Shown: positions 1-10,927, counted from the stretch's first letter. The stretch: 48,935 nt of DNA from Gammaproteobacteria bacterium 13_2_20CM_66_19 (GCA_001914695.1 MNCZ01000105.1:1-48935); one strand, 5' to 3'. The notes: generated from the sequence alone by a model not told the origin. Translations and numbers: made by a program.

Positions 1-1
1 A

Positions 2-160
2 CGCGCGGGCGTGACGGCCGCTGCCAGCGCGCTACAACGCCAGAAACTTATCCGCTACCAACGCGGCATCATCACGATCCTCGATCAGCAGGGACTCGAA
101 CTCGCCGCCTGTTCCTGTTATCGCCACCCACAGGTCATGGGGCTCGAAGCCGCGACGTGA
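2..160 (+). CDS. Crp/Fnr-family transcription regulator, C-terminal end (partial)
   Basis: The frame opening at base 2 and ending at TGA 158-160 encodes the last 52 residues of a regulator. It contains the pattern seen at the end of Crp/Fnr winged-helix domains: a stretch ending in AASALQRQKLIRY, then RGIITILDQQGLE and a Cys-rich CSCYR. In the family this part is the recognition helix exit and the beta wing. After CSCYR the usual short acidic tail is replaced by HPQVMGLEAAT, which may be normal or a sign of decay. The N-terminal sensor domain lies outside the window. This strand fits better than the minus-strand frame over the same bases, which resembles nothing. Confidence 0.6.
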   Translation, partial: RAGVTAAASALQRQKLIRYQRGIITILDQQGLELAACSCYRHPQVMGLEAAT

Positions 161-506
161 TCGGCAACAATCCGACGACATCGATGCCGGTACGAGAACC
201 AGAAGCTCGAAGGGCTGACGATCCACCTGGATGACGACGAGATCATCGGTTGCCATCTGGTCGATTGCAGGATTCCCATCGGCGGTCAAACGCATGTTGA
301 GCCTGGGCCCCTGCGGCCAGCCGGTGCGCTGACATACAGACTGTGCTGCGCACAAGACACGCCTCTCGAAGCTGCACCGTGGTAGTTTGCTTTTCCGTCC
401 GAGGCTCAGCGTAGCGTCATGACATGCACTCCCCCTGCTCTTACGGCATCGGTTGTGCCAGATTGAAGACTGTGGATCGTTCAATCACAGAGCAAGGGCA
501 GTCACG
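161..506. other. gene-free stretch between the Crp/Fnr tail and the IS110 remnant
   Basis: No convincing coding frame in either orientation. A minus-strand open frame crosses it (484-32) but continues antisense through the Crp/Fnr tail and has no recognisable domain. The last part, from about 455, probably belongs to the non-coding left end of the IS110 element, since such elements carry a leader of this kind before the transposase ATG. Confidence 0.35.
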
Positions 507-688
507 ATGAAGTTTACCCGCTGCGGGCTGGACATTGCGAAGCAGGTTTTTCAAGTGCATCACGTGAATGAGCATGAGGTGGTGAAGGGGCGCAGAACGC
601 TGCCGCGCGTGAAGGTGCTGAGTTCTTCGCGCAATTGCCGCCGTGCCTGATGGGGATCGAGGCGTGTGGCGGTGCGCATTACTGGTGA
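507..688 (+). pseudogene. IS110-family transposase, frameshifted N-terminal remnant
   Basis: From ATG 507 the frame reads MKFTRCGLDIAKQVFQVH, the start of the RuvC-like DEDD transposase domain of IS110 elements; Asp9 of GLDIAK is the first catalytic acid. The reading frame is then lost near 620: the original frame stops at 648-650, while the next frame continues with FFAQLPPCLMGIEACGGAHYW, which is the expected IS110 continuation including the second acidic residue of GIEACG. It ends at TGA 686-688. The rest of the domain and the whole C-terminal part are missing, so this copy is dead. It marks former insertion activity in the island. Confidence 0.8.
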
Positions 689-777
689 CGCCCAATTGCC
701 ACAGGCGAAAGCGATGTGTCCGTTCAGAAATCGCGACATTGCCGGGCGCGCACGTGGGCATGCGTGGCGGCGTGCGG

Positions 778-1002
778 CTACTTGCGTCGGACCGGCAGGG
801 AGACGACCGTGGGCATCTCGATGTTGGCGGCGGCGTCACCCAGAGCGTTCAATTGTTCTGGGTTCAGAAACATGACCGAGCAACCGGAGCAGGCATAGAA
901 CGAGGTGGTATAGAGCGCGCCGTTCTTGCGTTTCACCGTGACCACATGCCAGCGATCAAAGGCGCAGATGCGGCACCGCCACTGCCCGGTCGTTCTCCCC
1001 AT
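778..1002 (-). CDS. small zinc-ribbon protein
   Basis: A 74-residue protein from ATG 1002 (a TTG three codons upstream is also possible). Two CxxC pairs are visible: WRCRICAFDRWHVV near residue 9-12 and YACSGCSVMFLNP near residue 35-38, with a basic linker KRKNG between them. Such spacing is that of a single zinc-ribbon fold. I recall similar small proteins from proteobacterial accessory regions, but none with an assigned function. It lies opposite to and just past the IS110 remnant, so it is probably island cargo. DNA or RNA binding is only a guess from the fold. Confidence 0.55.
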   Translation of the reverse strand: MGRTTGQWRCRICAFDRWHVVTVKRKNGALYTTSFYACSGCSVMFLNPEQLNALGDAAANIEMPTVVSLPVRRK

Positions 1003-1027
1003 CGTGCGCAAGCCTAGGAGGCAAAGT

Positions 1028-1386
1028 CATCCGCGTAAATCCAGTACGACACGTCGAGCACTACTGAATGAGCCGCTAGAGGTCGCGCACCGATCGGACC
1101 GCTGCAATGATTCCGGGACGTCAGCGCGCTCGGAATCCTCGAGCCGGGTGCGCTTCGCGCGCTCGCGCAAGCGCACCGGCTGCAGCGGCTCCCCGCGCTC
1201 GATGTCATCGGCCAGGGCAGCGCGGACCTGAGCGACGAGTCGCTTCTGATCCTCCTGATCGCGTAAGGCTCGCGAGGCGAGCTCGGCGGCGCGCAGATTG
1301 AGGTAGGTGCCCGCGAGCTCCGCTCGCGCATTGCAACGCGCGGCGCGATCTTCTCATTCGAGGTAGAGGTCCGCACGAAGATGCAT
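1028..1386 (-). pseudogene. small hydrophilic ORF interrupted by an in-frame TGA
   Basis: Read from ATG 1386, the frame gives MHLRADLYLE, then TGA at 1354-1356, and then continues open for about 108 codons to TGA 1028-1030. The continuation has coding character: charged, helical, with ELAGTYLNLRAAELASRALR and VRAALADDIERGEPLQPVRL. A GGAG-like purine stretch lies before the ATG. The simplest view is a small cytoplasmic protein inactivated by one nonsense mutation. I do not recognise the family. The neighbouring genes are also decayed mobile DNA. Confidence 0.4.
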
Positions 1387-1424
1387 TGAGAGCGACTCCT
1401 CACCCTCCCACTCGGTGGGCCCCT

Positions 1425-1455
1425 CCCTCTCCTCTAACGCGGAGGGGGAGAGTAA
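1425..1455. repeat. REP-like intergenic inverted repeat
   Basis: A pyrimidine-rich arm (CCCTCCCTCTCC) is followed after a short AT-containing loop by a purine-rich arm (GGAGGGGGAGAG), forming an imperfect stem. Repeats with this C/T-arm and G/A-arm layout are common as dispersed intergenic elements in high-GC proteobacteria. Only one copy was noticed in the window. Confidence 0.4.
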
Positions 1456-1507
1456 GGTGTGCTCGCGCACGAACCTTGTATGTGCGCGGCGCGGCCGCCA
1501 GGCGCTA

Positions 1508-2449
1508 TCAGGGCCTTTCACCGCGCGATCTCATTCGACCGAGTAACGTGATTCGCCCGACGATTCGGCCCATTCGCGTGATGTTCACCAAAGCCCAAAA
1601 ATTGGGCTTCACAATTGCATGAATCAGGACGCCAGAAGCTCTTCCAAAAATACCACTCGCAACCTCCCGAGCACGCCCGCATTCAGCGTGAGCTGCCTCG
1701 AGGATCTGGAGATTGCATCGCGATAAGAACGTCTGCACAAATTGCGGAGCATGCGGGTCTGCCGTCGGAGGCACCACGCTGGCGAGCTGACGCTGCGCGG
1801 CCTCAATGGCGGCCGCCGCTTTTCTCAAATCCGTAGGTACTGCAATGACATTCGCGAAGATGACGGCGTATTCGCTGTGGAGTTCGTATACGTCAAGCAT
1901 CGCCGCGTAAAGCTGCTGACGGGACTTTGAGAACTCCATCGCCTGAGAATTCGAGAAGGCTATGTGCAGAGCCTTCTCCGCCTCTGGCATCTGCGGTGTG
2001 AGTGTTCTAAGTGCATTAATTAGGACATGAAGGTACGAATCTAGGCTGTTTAGCAAGCGTAGCGCGCGCTGAAAGCGCGTGAGGATTGCCTTATGCCCCT
2101 CGATTCTCAGCTCGAGTTCCTTCTGTCGTCTCCAGGTCGTTGACGCCGTCCAAAACGCAATCGCGAAGCCAACCACTGTGAGCAAAGCTCCGAGGATTCC
2201 CAGCTTTATTTCGTATCGCTGCGCCGCGAACCACGCAAGCAACTGGGAAGGCATGAGCGGCCTGCTCAAACTGGTGCGACGAAGATAGAAGTACGCTGAT
2301 AGCGACAGCACGAGAACTCCCGACGCGGACCCGATCAGCCACCGAAGAGTCCCCTCGATCCACGCCAAGGGAATAACGATGGACGCGGTGACTACCTGCG
2401 CGATCTTGGTGATACGCTCTTTAAGCCCGTCAGCGGTCATGTGAGCCAT
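1508..2449 (-). CDS. unknown two-helix membrane protein with long helical cytoplasmic part
   Basis: 313 residues from ATG 2449; ATG 2440 (MTADGLKERI) is an alternative. Two hydrophobic segments are visible: about residues 38-56 (LIGSASGVLVLSLSAYFYL) and about 80-102 (LGILGALLTVVGFAIAFWTA). They flank a short charged loop. After the second segment comes WRRQKELELRIEGHKAILTRFQ, which looks like the start of a coiled coil, then a long helical region up to residue 290. No enzyme motif is visible. Length, codon use and lack of shadows on the other strand support a real gene. It sits alone in the island between decayed mobile DNA and the integrase, so it is plausibly island cargo; defence, immunity or envelope roles cannot be separated from sequence. 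Confidence 0.65.
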   Translation of the reverse strand: MAHMTADGLKERITKIAQVVTASIVIPLAWIEGTLRWLIGSASGVLVLSLSAYFYLRRTSLSRPLMPSQLLAWFAAQRYEIKLGILGALLTVVGFAIAFWTASTTWRRQKELELRIEGHKAILTRFQRALRLLNSLDSYLHVLINALRTLTPQMPEAEKALHIAFSNSQAMEFSKSRQQLYAAMLDVYELHSEYAVIFANVIAVPTDLRKAAAAIEAAQRQLASVVPPTADPHAPQFVQTFLSRCNLQILEAAHAECGRAREVASGIFGRASGVLIHAIVKPNFWALVNITRMGRIVGRITLLGRMRSRGERP

Positions 2450-2631
2450 CGGCGCTAACCCTCACGCGTAAGGAGCCCGAAGCAACGGCCATGCCTCCTC
2501 CGTCAGGCCTTATTGCAACAGAGGATACGGTGCCTTCCGTAGTAAACCGTTGCATGTGGGCGCACGATCCCAGTACGCAACAAAAACGCCTAAGTAGTGG
2601 CAACCCTTCCGAACCACACGGACCTGTACAG

Positions 2632-2856
2632 CTACGCGCCGGCTCGAAATCGCGCGGCACGCGCAGCGCCGCATCGGCGGCAGCGCCAGCGGCCTCCGCT
2701 CCTGCCGAGATTCTCCGAGGTAAGCGGATGGCCATTGGCGCAGTAGTCTGGAGATGGACGGTCGCACGGTGTAGCGGCTGAGGTATATCTTTGGGAACCG
2801 GATGACGACCCTGCTAGCGTGGCAACGGGTTGGGTGCCGATCTCAAGGATCCTCAT
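2632..2856 (-). CDS. small phage-type zinc-binding motif protein
   Basis: A 74-residue frame from ATG 2856 (TTG 2901 would give 89). The C-terminal half has the pattern C-x2-GH-x-LT-x2-N ... RCRRC, here YCANGHPLTSENL followed by GGRWRCRRCGAARAARFR. This four-ligand motif with an Arg-rich tail is frequent in phage and island proteins, often next to or within HNH endonucleases, but no HNH catalytic residues are present here. The N-terminal half is low in information. It may be a fragment of a longer gene. The rest of 2450-3050 holds nothing else I can support. Confidence 0.4.
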   Translation of the reverse strand: MRILEIGTQPVATLAGSSSGSQRYTSAATPCDRPSPDYCANGHPLTSENLGRSGGRWRCRRCGAARAARFRAGA

Positions 2857-3050
2857 ATTTCGCCGCAGAAATGGCGGAAGTACCCGCCCCTTGTGTTGCA
2901 ATCCGGTGCACCCAGTCCTAGCCGCGTGTCGTTAGCGGCAATCTGCCGCACGACAACCCTCGCAAGCCACAGGGTTGCCACACCCGGATGAGGCTCAATC
3001 CGCGCTTCGCGGCCGTCGTCTATCTCTGAGAAATCCTCGATGCTTTGCTC

Positions 3051-3443
3051 ATGACACTGTCGTTCCCACCGCGACTCCTGCGCCTGCGTATTGCGCCAGC
3101 GTACCTGGGCATGAACAAGAATGCGTTCAATAAGCTGGTACGACCGTGTGTGCGCGTGATCACGATCGGCGAACGGGGCATTGCGTTCGACCGACTTGAA
3201 CTGGATGCCTGGGCGGAGGAATACTGTCGCTGCAACGGCCGTCCCGCCCCGAAGAAGGAGGGACAGCGATGTCAAAGCGAACACCAGGACTCTACCGAAG
3301 GCCCAAGGCGGGCGGTAGGGAATGGCACATCGACAAATGGATCAGACACCATGGACGCCTTTGTGAGAGCACTGGAACGGACGATGAAGAAGAAGCCAAA
3401 CGCTACATGGAACAACGGATCCGAGAGATCCGCGAAGCCTTAG
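3051..3443 (+). CDS. AlpA-like DNA-binding protein preceding the integrase
   Basis: 130 residues from ATG 3051. The N-terminal part has LRIAPAYLGMNKNAFNKLVRP, then an ITIGERGIAFDRLELDAWAEEY segment: the short winged helix of AlpA/excisionase-like proteins that accompany integrases of tRNA islands. In the family these proteins control integrase expression or excision. The C-terminal part (from about residue 74) is read from the same DNA as the start of the integrase in another frame, and still keeps the FVRALERTMKKKPN pattern that I recall from relatives, which argues that the long overlap is real. Confidence 0.7.
   Translation: MTLSFPPRLLRLRIAPAYLGMNKNAFNKLVRPCVRVITIGERGIAFDRLELDAWAEEYCRCNGRPAPKKEGQRCQSEHQDSTEGPRRAVGNGTSTNGSDTMDAFVRALERTMKKKPNATWNNGSERSAKP
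3255..3261 (+). promoter_or_regulatory. strong ribosome binding site of the integrase inside the upstream gene
   Basis: AAGGAGG lies 7 bases before ATG 3269. It fixes the integrase start within the coding region of the AlpA-like gene and makes the 175-base overlap credible. Confidence 0.7.
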
Positions 3444-4438
3444 TATATGGCGTGCGAAGGAAGAGAACGTTTCGCGAAGCGGCCACGAAGTACCTGACGG
3501 ACTATGCCCACAAGCCGAGCATCGGTCGATCCGCGCTCGCGCTGAAGGACATGGATCCGTTCATCGGGGACAAAAGGCTCGAGAGCGTGCATGGAGAGAC
3601 CTTCAAGCCCTACATCGAGGCGCGAAGGACTCGCGCCCTCCTCGCGGCGGGGCGCAGGAAGCGTAAGGCCCTCTCTATGAGCACCCTCAACCGCAATATC
3701 GGCGTGGCGCGGCGGGTTCTGAGACTCGCGGCCACGGTGTGGCGAGAGGAGGACTCGAACCTGACTTGGCTGGCATCTGCCCCGCTGATCCAGCTCGAGT
3801 CGGACCCGTTGGTTCGCAAGGCCTATCCGCTCGACTGGGACGAGCAGCAACTGCTCTTCTCGGAGCTGGCTCCGCATCTGCAGAAAATGGCCTTGTTCGA
3901 TGTGAACACGGGACTGCGCGACCAGGAGCTATGCAGTCTGCAATGGAGCTGGGAACAGCGGGTACCGGAACTGGACACCCCCGAGATCAAGCGCAGTGTG
4001 TTCGTGTTGCCTGCGACGCGGGTGAAGAACCGGCAGGCACGGGTCGTCATGTTGAACGACGTGGCCCAATCGGTCCTCGAAGAGGTGCGCGGGGAGCATC
4101 CCGTATACGTCTTTACCTGGGAGGACAGCAACGGCCGGCGGGATCGAGTCGGGCACTTCCGCAATTCCGGGTGGATTCAGGCCCGGCGACGGGCTGCCGG
4201 TCGGTATGCCGTGGAGCTCGGCCGGGAGGCTCCAGCGGGCTTCAGGAACGTACGGGTGCATGACCTGCGTCACACGCTCGGTCGGCGGCTCCGGGCGGCG
4301 GGTGTGTCCTTCGAGGACCGCCAGGACCTCCTGGGGCACCGGTCCACGCGGGTCACCACGGACTACAGCGCGGCGGAGCTGCGGAACCTGCTGGATGCGG
4401 CCAACCGCGTGCAAAAGTCCGCAGAAGTCCCGCAATGA
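3269..4438 (+). CDS. tyrosine recombinase / island integrase
   Basis: 389 residues. The N-terminal part contains the GLYRRP ... WHIDKWIRHHGRLCESTGT segment typical of this integrase group, followed by a SAM-like core-binding domain. The catalytic domain keeps the full set of residues: Arg217 (TGLRDQELCSLQW), a Lys near 253 (VKNRQAR), His331 and Arg334 (HDLRHTLGRRL), His357 (LLGHRS) and Tyr366 (TDYSAAE). It therefore looks active. The gene points at, and ends 53 bp before, the CCA end of tRNA-Val, the usual layout for an element integrated in a tRNA 3' end. Its partner is the overlapping AlpA-like gene. Confidence 0.93.
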   Translation: MSKRTPGLYRRPKAGGREWHIDKWIRHHGRLCESTGTDDEEEAKRYMEQRIREIREALVYGVRRKRTFREAATKYLTDYAHKPSIGRSALALKDMDPFIGDKRLESVHGETFKPYIEARRTRALLAAGRRKRKALSMSTLNRNIGVARRVLRLAATVWREEDSNLTWLASAPLIQLESDPLVRKAYPLDWDEQQLLFSELAPHLQKMALFDVNTGLRDQELCSLQWSWEQRVPELDTPEIKRSVFVLPATRVKNRQARVVMLNDVAQSVLEEVRGEHPVYVFTWEDSNGRRDRVGHFRNSGWIQARRRAAGRYAVELGREAPAGFRNVRVHDLRHTLGRRLRAAGVSFEDRQDLLGHRSTRVTTDYSAAELRNLLDAANRVQKSAEVPQ

Positions 4439-4491
4439 CTGTGCTGCGGCTGACGGGGTGAGTTGAGAAGCGTGTACGTGATTGATTTGAT

Positions 4492-4515
4492 TGGTGGGTG
4501 CTGACGGGATCGAAC
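4492..4515 (-). other. probable attachment site of the island (tRNA-Val 3' end)
   Basis: The T-arm loop to CCA end of tRNA-Val lies next to an intact integrase oriented toward it. Elements of this type regenerate the tRNA 3' end on integration, which would place this copy as the junction (attL or attR). I found no second copy of the segment in 1-4440, so the other junction should be further left, outside the window. The exact core cannot be defined from one junction. Confidence 0.5.
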
Positions 4516-4567
4516 CGCCGACATTCGCCTTGTAAGGGCGACGCTCTACCAGCTGAGCTAAGCACCC
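4492..4567 (-). tRNA. tRNA-Val (anticodon TAC), CCA encoded
   Basis: Minus-strand cloverleaf: acceptor GGGTGCT/AGCACCC, D arm AGCTCAGCTGGTAGAGC, anticodon stem CGCCC/GGGCG with loop TTACAAG-type and anticodon TAC, T arm GGCGGTTCGATCCCG, discriminator A and encoded CCA. Its 3' end faces the integrase. Confidence 0.95.
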
Positions 4568-4666
4568 GGACCCAGGGGCTCAAACTCTAGCACGGTTGCG
4601 GGAAACCCCGAGCGACCCACGAGAGCGCGATGCGGCGACGCGCGCGCCGCCGCATCGAGCGGAAGC

Positions 4667-7141
<2,475 letters not shown>

Positions 7142-7230
7142 GCTCAAGCCCTCGATGATGGATCGGGTGTGGGCTCAGGCGCCTGTCAGAACCTGAGCCG
7201 ACGGCGTTTTACGGCCCTAGTGTAACGGGA

Positions 7231-7257
7231 ATTGAGGCTGCGGCACCCCGTTTCAAG
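7231..7257 (-). promoter_or_regulatory. candidate heat-shock (sigma-32) promoter of lon
   Basis: On the minus strand, CTTGAAA (7257-7251) matches the sigma-32 -35 box fully. After 14 bases comes CTCAAT (7236-7231), four of six matches to the CCCCAT -10 core. The lon start is about 90 bases further. Lon is a heat-shock gene in the relatives studied, so position and sequence agree, but the -10 match is only moderate. Confidence 0.4.
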
Positions 7258-7318
7258 GGTGACGCGCCTCACAGGCGCTGCAACGCGCGCACCCGGAGGG
7301 TTCCGGATACCGGACGGA

Positions 7319-8638
7319 TCAGTGGTGATTCGAGCCCGAGGCCCGGCGCGGCTCATCCACGCTCGCCAGGCGGCTCTCATCCGAGCCGTAGACCACGTAG
7401 GGCTTGGTCTGGCCCTCGATGACCGTCTCGTCGATGACGATTTTCGAGACGTTCCGCATCGAGGGAAGCTCGTACATGGTGTCCAGGAGCACCGTCTCGA
7501 GGATAGTCCGTAGTCCCCGGGCCCCGGTCTTGCGCTGCATGGCGCGGTGCGCCACCGCCCGCAGGGCCTCCTCGCGGAACTCGAGCTCGGCGCCCTCCAT
7601 CTCGAAGAGCCGCCGGTACTGCTTGGTGAGCGCGTTCTTGGGCTCGGTGAGGATCGAGACCAGCGCCTCCTCGTCGAGCTCGTCGAGGGTCGCCACGACG
7701 GGCAAGCGCCCCACGAACTCCGGAATCAGCCCGTACTTGATGAGATCCTCGGGCTCGACGTCGTGGAACAGGTCGCTGCCGTGCGGGCGCGCGTTGATGC
7801 CGCGCACCTCGGAAGTGAAGCCGATGCCGCTCTTCTGCGTGCGGTTCAGGATGATCTTCTCGAGTCCGGCGAACGCGCCCCCGCAGATGAAGAGGATGTT
7901 GCTCGTGTCGACCTGCAGGAACTCCTGCTGCGGGTGCTTGCGCCCGCCCTGCGGTGGGACCGAGGCGATCGTGCCCTCGATGAGCTTCAGGAGCGCCTGC
8001 TGCACGCCCTCGCCCGAGACGTCGCGGGTGATCGAGGGGTTGTCGGACTTGCGCGAGATCTTGTCGATCTCATCGATGTACACGATGCCGGTCTGCGCCT
8101 TCTCGACGTCGTAATCGCACTTCTGCAGGAGTTTTTGAATGATGTTCTCGACGTCCTCGCCCACGTAGCCGGCCTCGGTGAGCGTCGTGGCGTCTGCGAT
8201 GGTGAACGGCACGTTGAGGAGCCGCGCCAGCGTCTCCGCGAGAAGTGTCTTTCCGCAGCCCGTCGGGCCGATGAGCAGGATGTTGCTCTTGGCGATCTCG
8301 ATGTCGTCCTTCGAGCGCGCGGGGCCGGTGCGGGTCTGGAGGCGCTTGTAGTGGTTGTAGACCGCGACCGAGAGCACTTTCTTGGCGCGCTCCTGGCCGA
8401 TCACATACTCGTCGAGGACTTTCTTGATCTCGTGAGGCTTCGGGAGCTTGTCGCGCGCCCGCTCGGCGCGGTCCTCGAGCTCCTCACGGATGATGTCGTT
8501 GCACAGCTCGACGCATTCGTCGCAGACGAACACCGAGGGACCGGCGATGAGCTTGCGCACCTCGTGCTGGCTCTTCCCGCAGAAGGAGCAGTAAAGGAGC
8601 TTGCCGTCGTCGTGGCGGCTGCGGGAGTCTTCGCTCAT
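7319..8638 (-). CDS. clpX: ClpX, ATPase subunit of the Clp protease
   Basis: 439 residues. Recognises and unfolds tagged substrates and feeds them to ClpP. The N-terminal zinc-binding domain has Cys17, Cys20, Cys39 and Cys42 ([23 protein letters not shown]). Walker A GPTGCGKT lies near residue 122, Walker B follows as [10 protein letters not shown], and a [10 protein letters not shown] segment near 268 carries the IGF loop that docks onto ClpP. The sensor and arginine residues of the second half are present. Start ATG 8638 is unambiguous. It lies between lon and clpP in the same direction, with about 180 bases to lon and 200 to clpP, so both may have separate promoters. Confidence 0.98.
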   Translation of the reverse strand: MSEDSRSRHDDGKLLYCSFCGKSQHEVRKLIAGPSVFVCDECVELCNDIIREELEDRAERARDKLPKPHEIKKVLDEYVIGQERAKKVLSVAVYNHYKRLQTRTGPARSKDDIEIAKSNILLIGPTGCGKTLLAETLARLLNVPFTIADATTLTEAGYVGEDVENIIQKLLQKCDYDVEKAQTGIVYIDEIDKISRKSDNPSITRDVSGEGVQQALLKLIEGTIASVPPQGGRKHPQQEFLQVDTSNILFICGGAFAGLEKIILNRTQKSGIGFTSEVRGINARPHGSDLFHDVEPEDLIKYGLIPEFVGRLPVVATLDELDEEALVSILTEPKNALTKQYRRLFEMEGAELEFREEALRAVAHRAMQRKTGARGLRTILETVLLDTMYELPSMRNVSKIVIDETVIEGQTKPYVVYGSDESRLASVDEPRRASGSNHH

Positions 8639-8714
8639 CGAGGTTCCTCGTAAAACTCCACCGCTTTCCTTCTCGAAGGTGGTGAGACGCCAGTTTCTTA
8701 TAGCACGGCGTCAG

Positions 8715-8745
8715 CCCGTGAAGCAAAGCGCAAAAGCACGGCTAA
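8715..8745 (-). promoter_or_regulatory. weak candidate promoter of clpX
   Basis: Minus strand: TTGCTT, 18 bases, then TATAAG (around 8702-8697), about 60 bases before the ClpX start. The TATAAG box is good and the -35 is fair. The interval here marks the -35 side and the spacer start. Confidence 0.3.
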
Positions 8746-8837
8746 GTACTTCTGTGTAGGGGAGTTATATGACGTGGTTCACCTCTTTTACATTTGCCCG
8801 CGCGGTGCGCCCGAGCCGCGCCCGCCCGTGGCTCCGA

Positions 8838-9470
8838 TCAGCCCCGCTTTTCGGGGGGCGCAGCCGGCAGCTCAACCCGCTTTTCGAGGACCTTGTCGAT
8901 GAGACCGTAGCGCACCGCCTCCTGCCAGTCCATGAAGCGGTCGCGGTCGGTGTCCTGCTTGATGCGATCGACGCTCTGGCCGGTGTGCTTGGCCAGGATT
9001 TTGTTCAGCCGGTCGCGCGTCTCGAGCATTTCCTTGGCATGAATCTCCATATCCGCCGCCTGTCCCTGAAAGCCGCCGAGGGGCTGGTGAATCATCACGC
9101 GCGCGTGAGGGAGGCAGTAGCGCTTGCCGTGCGCGCCGCCGGCGAGGAGCACGGCTCCCATGCTGGCCGCCTGGCCGATGCAGATGGTGCTGACGTCCGG
9201 CTTGACGAACTGCATGGTGTCGTAGATCGCCAGTCCCGAGCTCACGATGCCGCCCGGGGAATTGATGTAGAGCGCAATGTCCTTGTCGGGGTTCTCGGAC
9301 TCGAGGAACAGCATCTGCGCGACCACGATGTTGGCCATGTAGTCATCGATCTGTCCCACGATGAAGACCACCCGCTCCTTGAGGAGACGGGAATAGATGT
9401 CATAAGCCCGCTCGCCCCGCGCGGTCTGTTCGACCACGATGGGGACCAGATTCAAGCCACGCTCGTTCAT
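8838..9470 (-). CDS. clpP: ClpP, proteolytic subunit of the Clp protease
   Basis: 210 residues, the usual size with its short propeptide. The catalytic triad is complete: Ser103 ([11 protein letters not shown]), His128 ([10 protein letters not shown]) and Asp177 (DTDRDRF). The oligomerising handle region and the hydrophobic N-terminal loop are also recognisable. The protein forms the double heptameric chamber for ClpX. The ATG at 9470 overlaps the tig stop by four bases (ATGA), so the two are translationally coupled. Confidence 0.98.
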   Translation of the reverse strand: MNERGLNLVPIVVEQTARGERAYDIYSRLLKERVVFIVGQIDDYMANIVVAQMLFLESENPDKDIALYINSPGGIVSSGLAIYDTMQFVKPDVSTICIGQAASMGAVLLAGGAHGKRYCLPHARVMIHQPLGGFQGQAADMEIHAKEMLETRDRLNKILAKHTGQSVDRIKQDTDRDRFMDWQEAVRYGLIDKVLEKRVELPAAPPEKRG

Positions 9471-10846
9471 GTGCCGCTCGCCTCGTCCTGGGGTTCGTAC
9501 TGGGGGTCGTGCCGGGGTTCGTGCTGGTGTGGAGCGTCCTCACCGGCGGGGCTCCGGCCAAATCCGGTGAGTTCGCTGAAGCTCGTGCGACGCTCGGTGA
9601 CCCGGGCGCGCTCGAGGAGGAAGTCGACGACCCGCTCCTCGAGGACTGCAGACTCGATGCTGCGCATCGCCTGCGGGTTACGCAAGTACGCGCGCCGCGC
9701 CTCCTCGGGGTCGGGGTAGCCCTCCGCTAGATCGGTAAGACGTGCCGCCACGCGCTCACGATCCGCCTTGAGCCCCTGCGACTGCGCGATCTGCGACATG
9801 AGGAGACCGAGCGCGACGCGCCGCCGCGCCGGCTCCTCGAAGGACTCGTGCCGCGGGAGGCGGCTCGCATCGCGGATCCCCAAGCGGCGTGCGGTATCGA
9901 GCTGCAGCTCCTGGACCTGTTCCTCGATGAGGGCCCGCGGCAGCTCAATGGGGTTGTCCCTGTAGAGCGCATCGAGCAGCTGAGTTCGCACGCGGCCGCG
10001 AATCACTTCGGCGAGCTCCCGTTCCATGCTCTTGCGAACCTCGGCGCGCATCTCCGCGAGTCCACCCTGTTCGACACCATAGGTGCGGAAGAACTCGTCG
10101 TCCACCGCCGGAAGAGAGTGTTCCTCGACCGCCTTAATGGAGAGGTGGAGCTCGGCGGACTGCCCCGCGAGCTTCTTGTTCGGGTGCGCGGCCGCGAACA
10201 CTGCGTGCACGATGCGCTGCTCGCCTGCCCGCACGCCCCTGAGGCCCGCTTCGAGCTCAGGCATCGCCTGGCGTGTGCCGAGCACGATCCTCACGTCGGT
10301 GAGGTCGCTCCCCTCGAAGGGCTTGCCGCCGATGCGGGCCTTGTAGTCGAAGACGACCCGATCGGTGTCGCGGGCCTCCCGATCGACCGGGGTGAACACG
10401 GGCCGCTGCGCCCGCATGTTCTCGATCATGGCATCGACGTCCGTCTCCTCGACCGAAGACGCCGGCCGCTCGATGGCGAGCCGCTCGGGCGGATTCACCC
10501 GGATCTCGGGCAGCACCTCGAAATGGGCGGCGTACTTGAGGTCGGTCTCGGGCCCCATCGCGATCGGCTCGATGCGTGGGCCACCGGCCGGGCGAAGCTT
10601 CTGCTCGCTCACCGCCTGCGCGAAGGAGCTGCGCACCAGGTCGCTCAGGACCTCGGCGCGCACCTGGTCGCCGAATTGCTTGGCGATGACCGTGAGCGGG
10701 GCCTTGCCGGGGCGAAAACCCTTGAGGCGTGCGGTGCGCGACAGACGTTTCAGGCGCTGCTGCACCTCGCGCGCCACCTCGGTGGCAGGTACGGCCACTT
10801 CCAGACGCCGCGAGAGGCCACCCGTGTCGGAGAGAGAGACTTGCAT
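9467..10846 (-). CDS. tig: trigger factor, ribosome-bound chaperone and prolyl isomerase
   Basis: 459 residues from ATG 10846 (TTG one codon before is possible). The ribosome-docking loop is intact: [14 protein letters not shown], residues about 40-53, matching the GFRxGKxP signature. The FKBP-like domain begins around residue 150 with [20 protein letters not shown] long helical C-terminal arm follows. The extreme C-terminus is His/Asp/Glu rich (residues about 435-455) and probably flexible. It catches nascent chains at the tunnel exit. The gene follows tRNA-Leu directly and couples to clpP by a 4-base overlap. Confidence 0.96.
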   Translation of the reverse strand: MQVSLSDTGGLSRRLEVAVPATEVAREVQQRLKRLSRTARLKGFRPGKAPLTVIAKQFGDQVRAEVLSDLVRSSFAQAVSEQKLRPAGGPRIEPIAMGPETDLKYAAHFEVLPEIRVNPPERLAIERPASSVEETDVDAMIENMRAQRPVFTPVDREARDTDRVVFDYKARIGGKPFEGSDLTDVRIVLGTRQAMPELEAGLRGVRAGEQRIVHAVFAAAHPNKKLAGQSAELHLSIKAVEEHSLPAVDDEFFRTYGVEQGGLAEMRAEVRKSMERELAEVIRGRVRTQLLDALYRDNPIELPRALIEEQVQELQLDTARRLGIRDASRLPRHESFEEPARRRVALGLLMSQIAQSQGLKADRERVAARLTDLAEGYPDPEEARRAYLRNPQAMRSIESAVLEERVVDFLLERARVTERRTSFSELTGFGRSPAGEDAPHQHEPRHDPQYEPQDEASGT

Positions 10847-10927
10847 CAATCAAATCCTCGGCGCCGCAGGACCTTCAAGCCCCGCAGCCTCAAGACCGCA
10901 TTCCGCGAAGTGAAGCGTCGGGAGAAC

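Noticed and set aside
32..484. 150-codon minus-strand frame at the window start
   Set aside because: It runs antisense to the recognisable Crp/Fnr C-terminus and has no domain.
1354..1356. In-frame TGA as a selenocysteine codon in the small ORF
   Set aside because: No selenoprotein family, no SECIS-like hairpin noticed after it, and the neighbours are decayed; a nonsense mutation is simpler.
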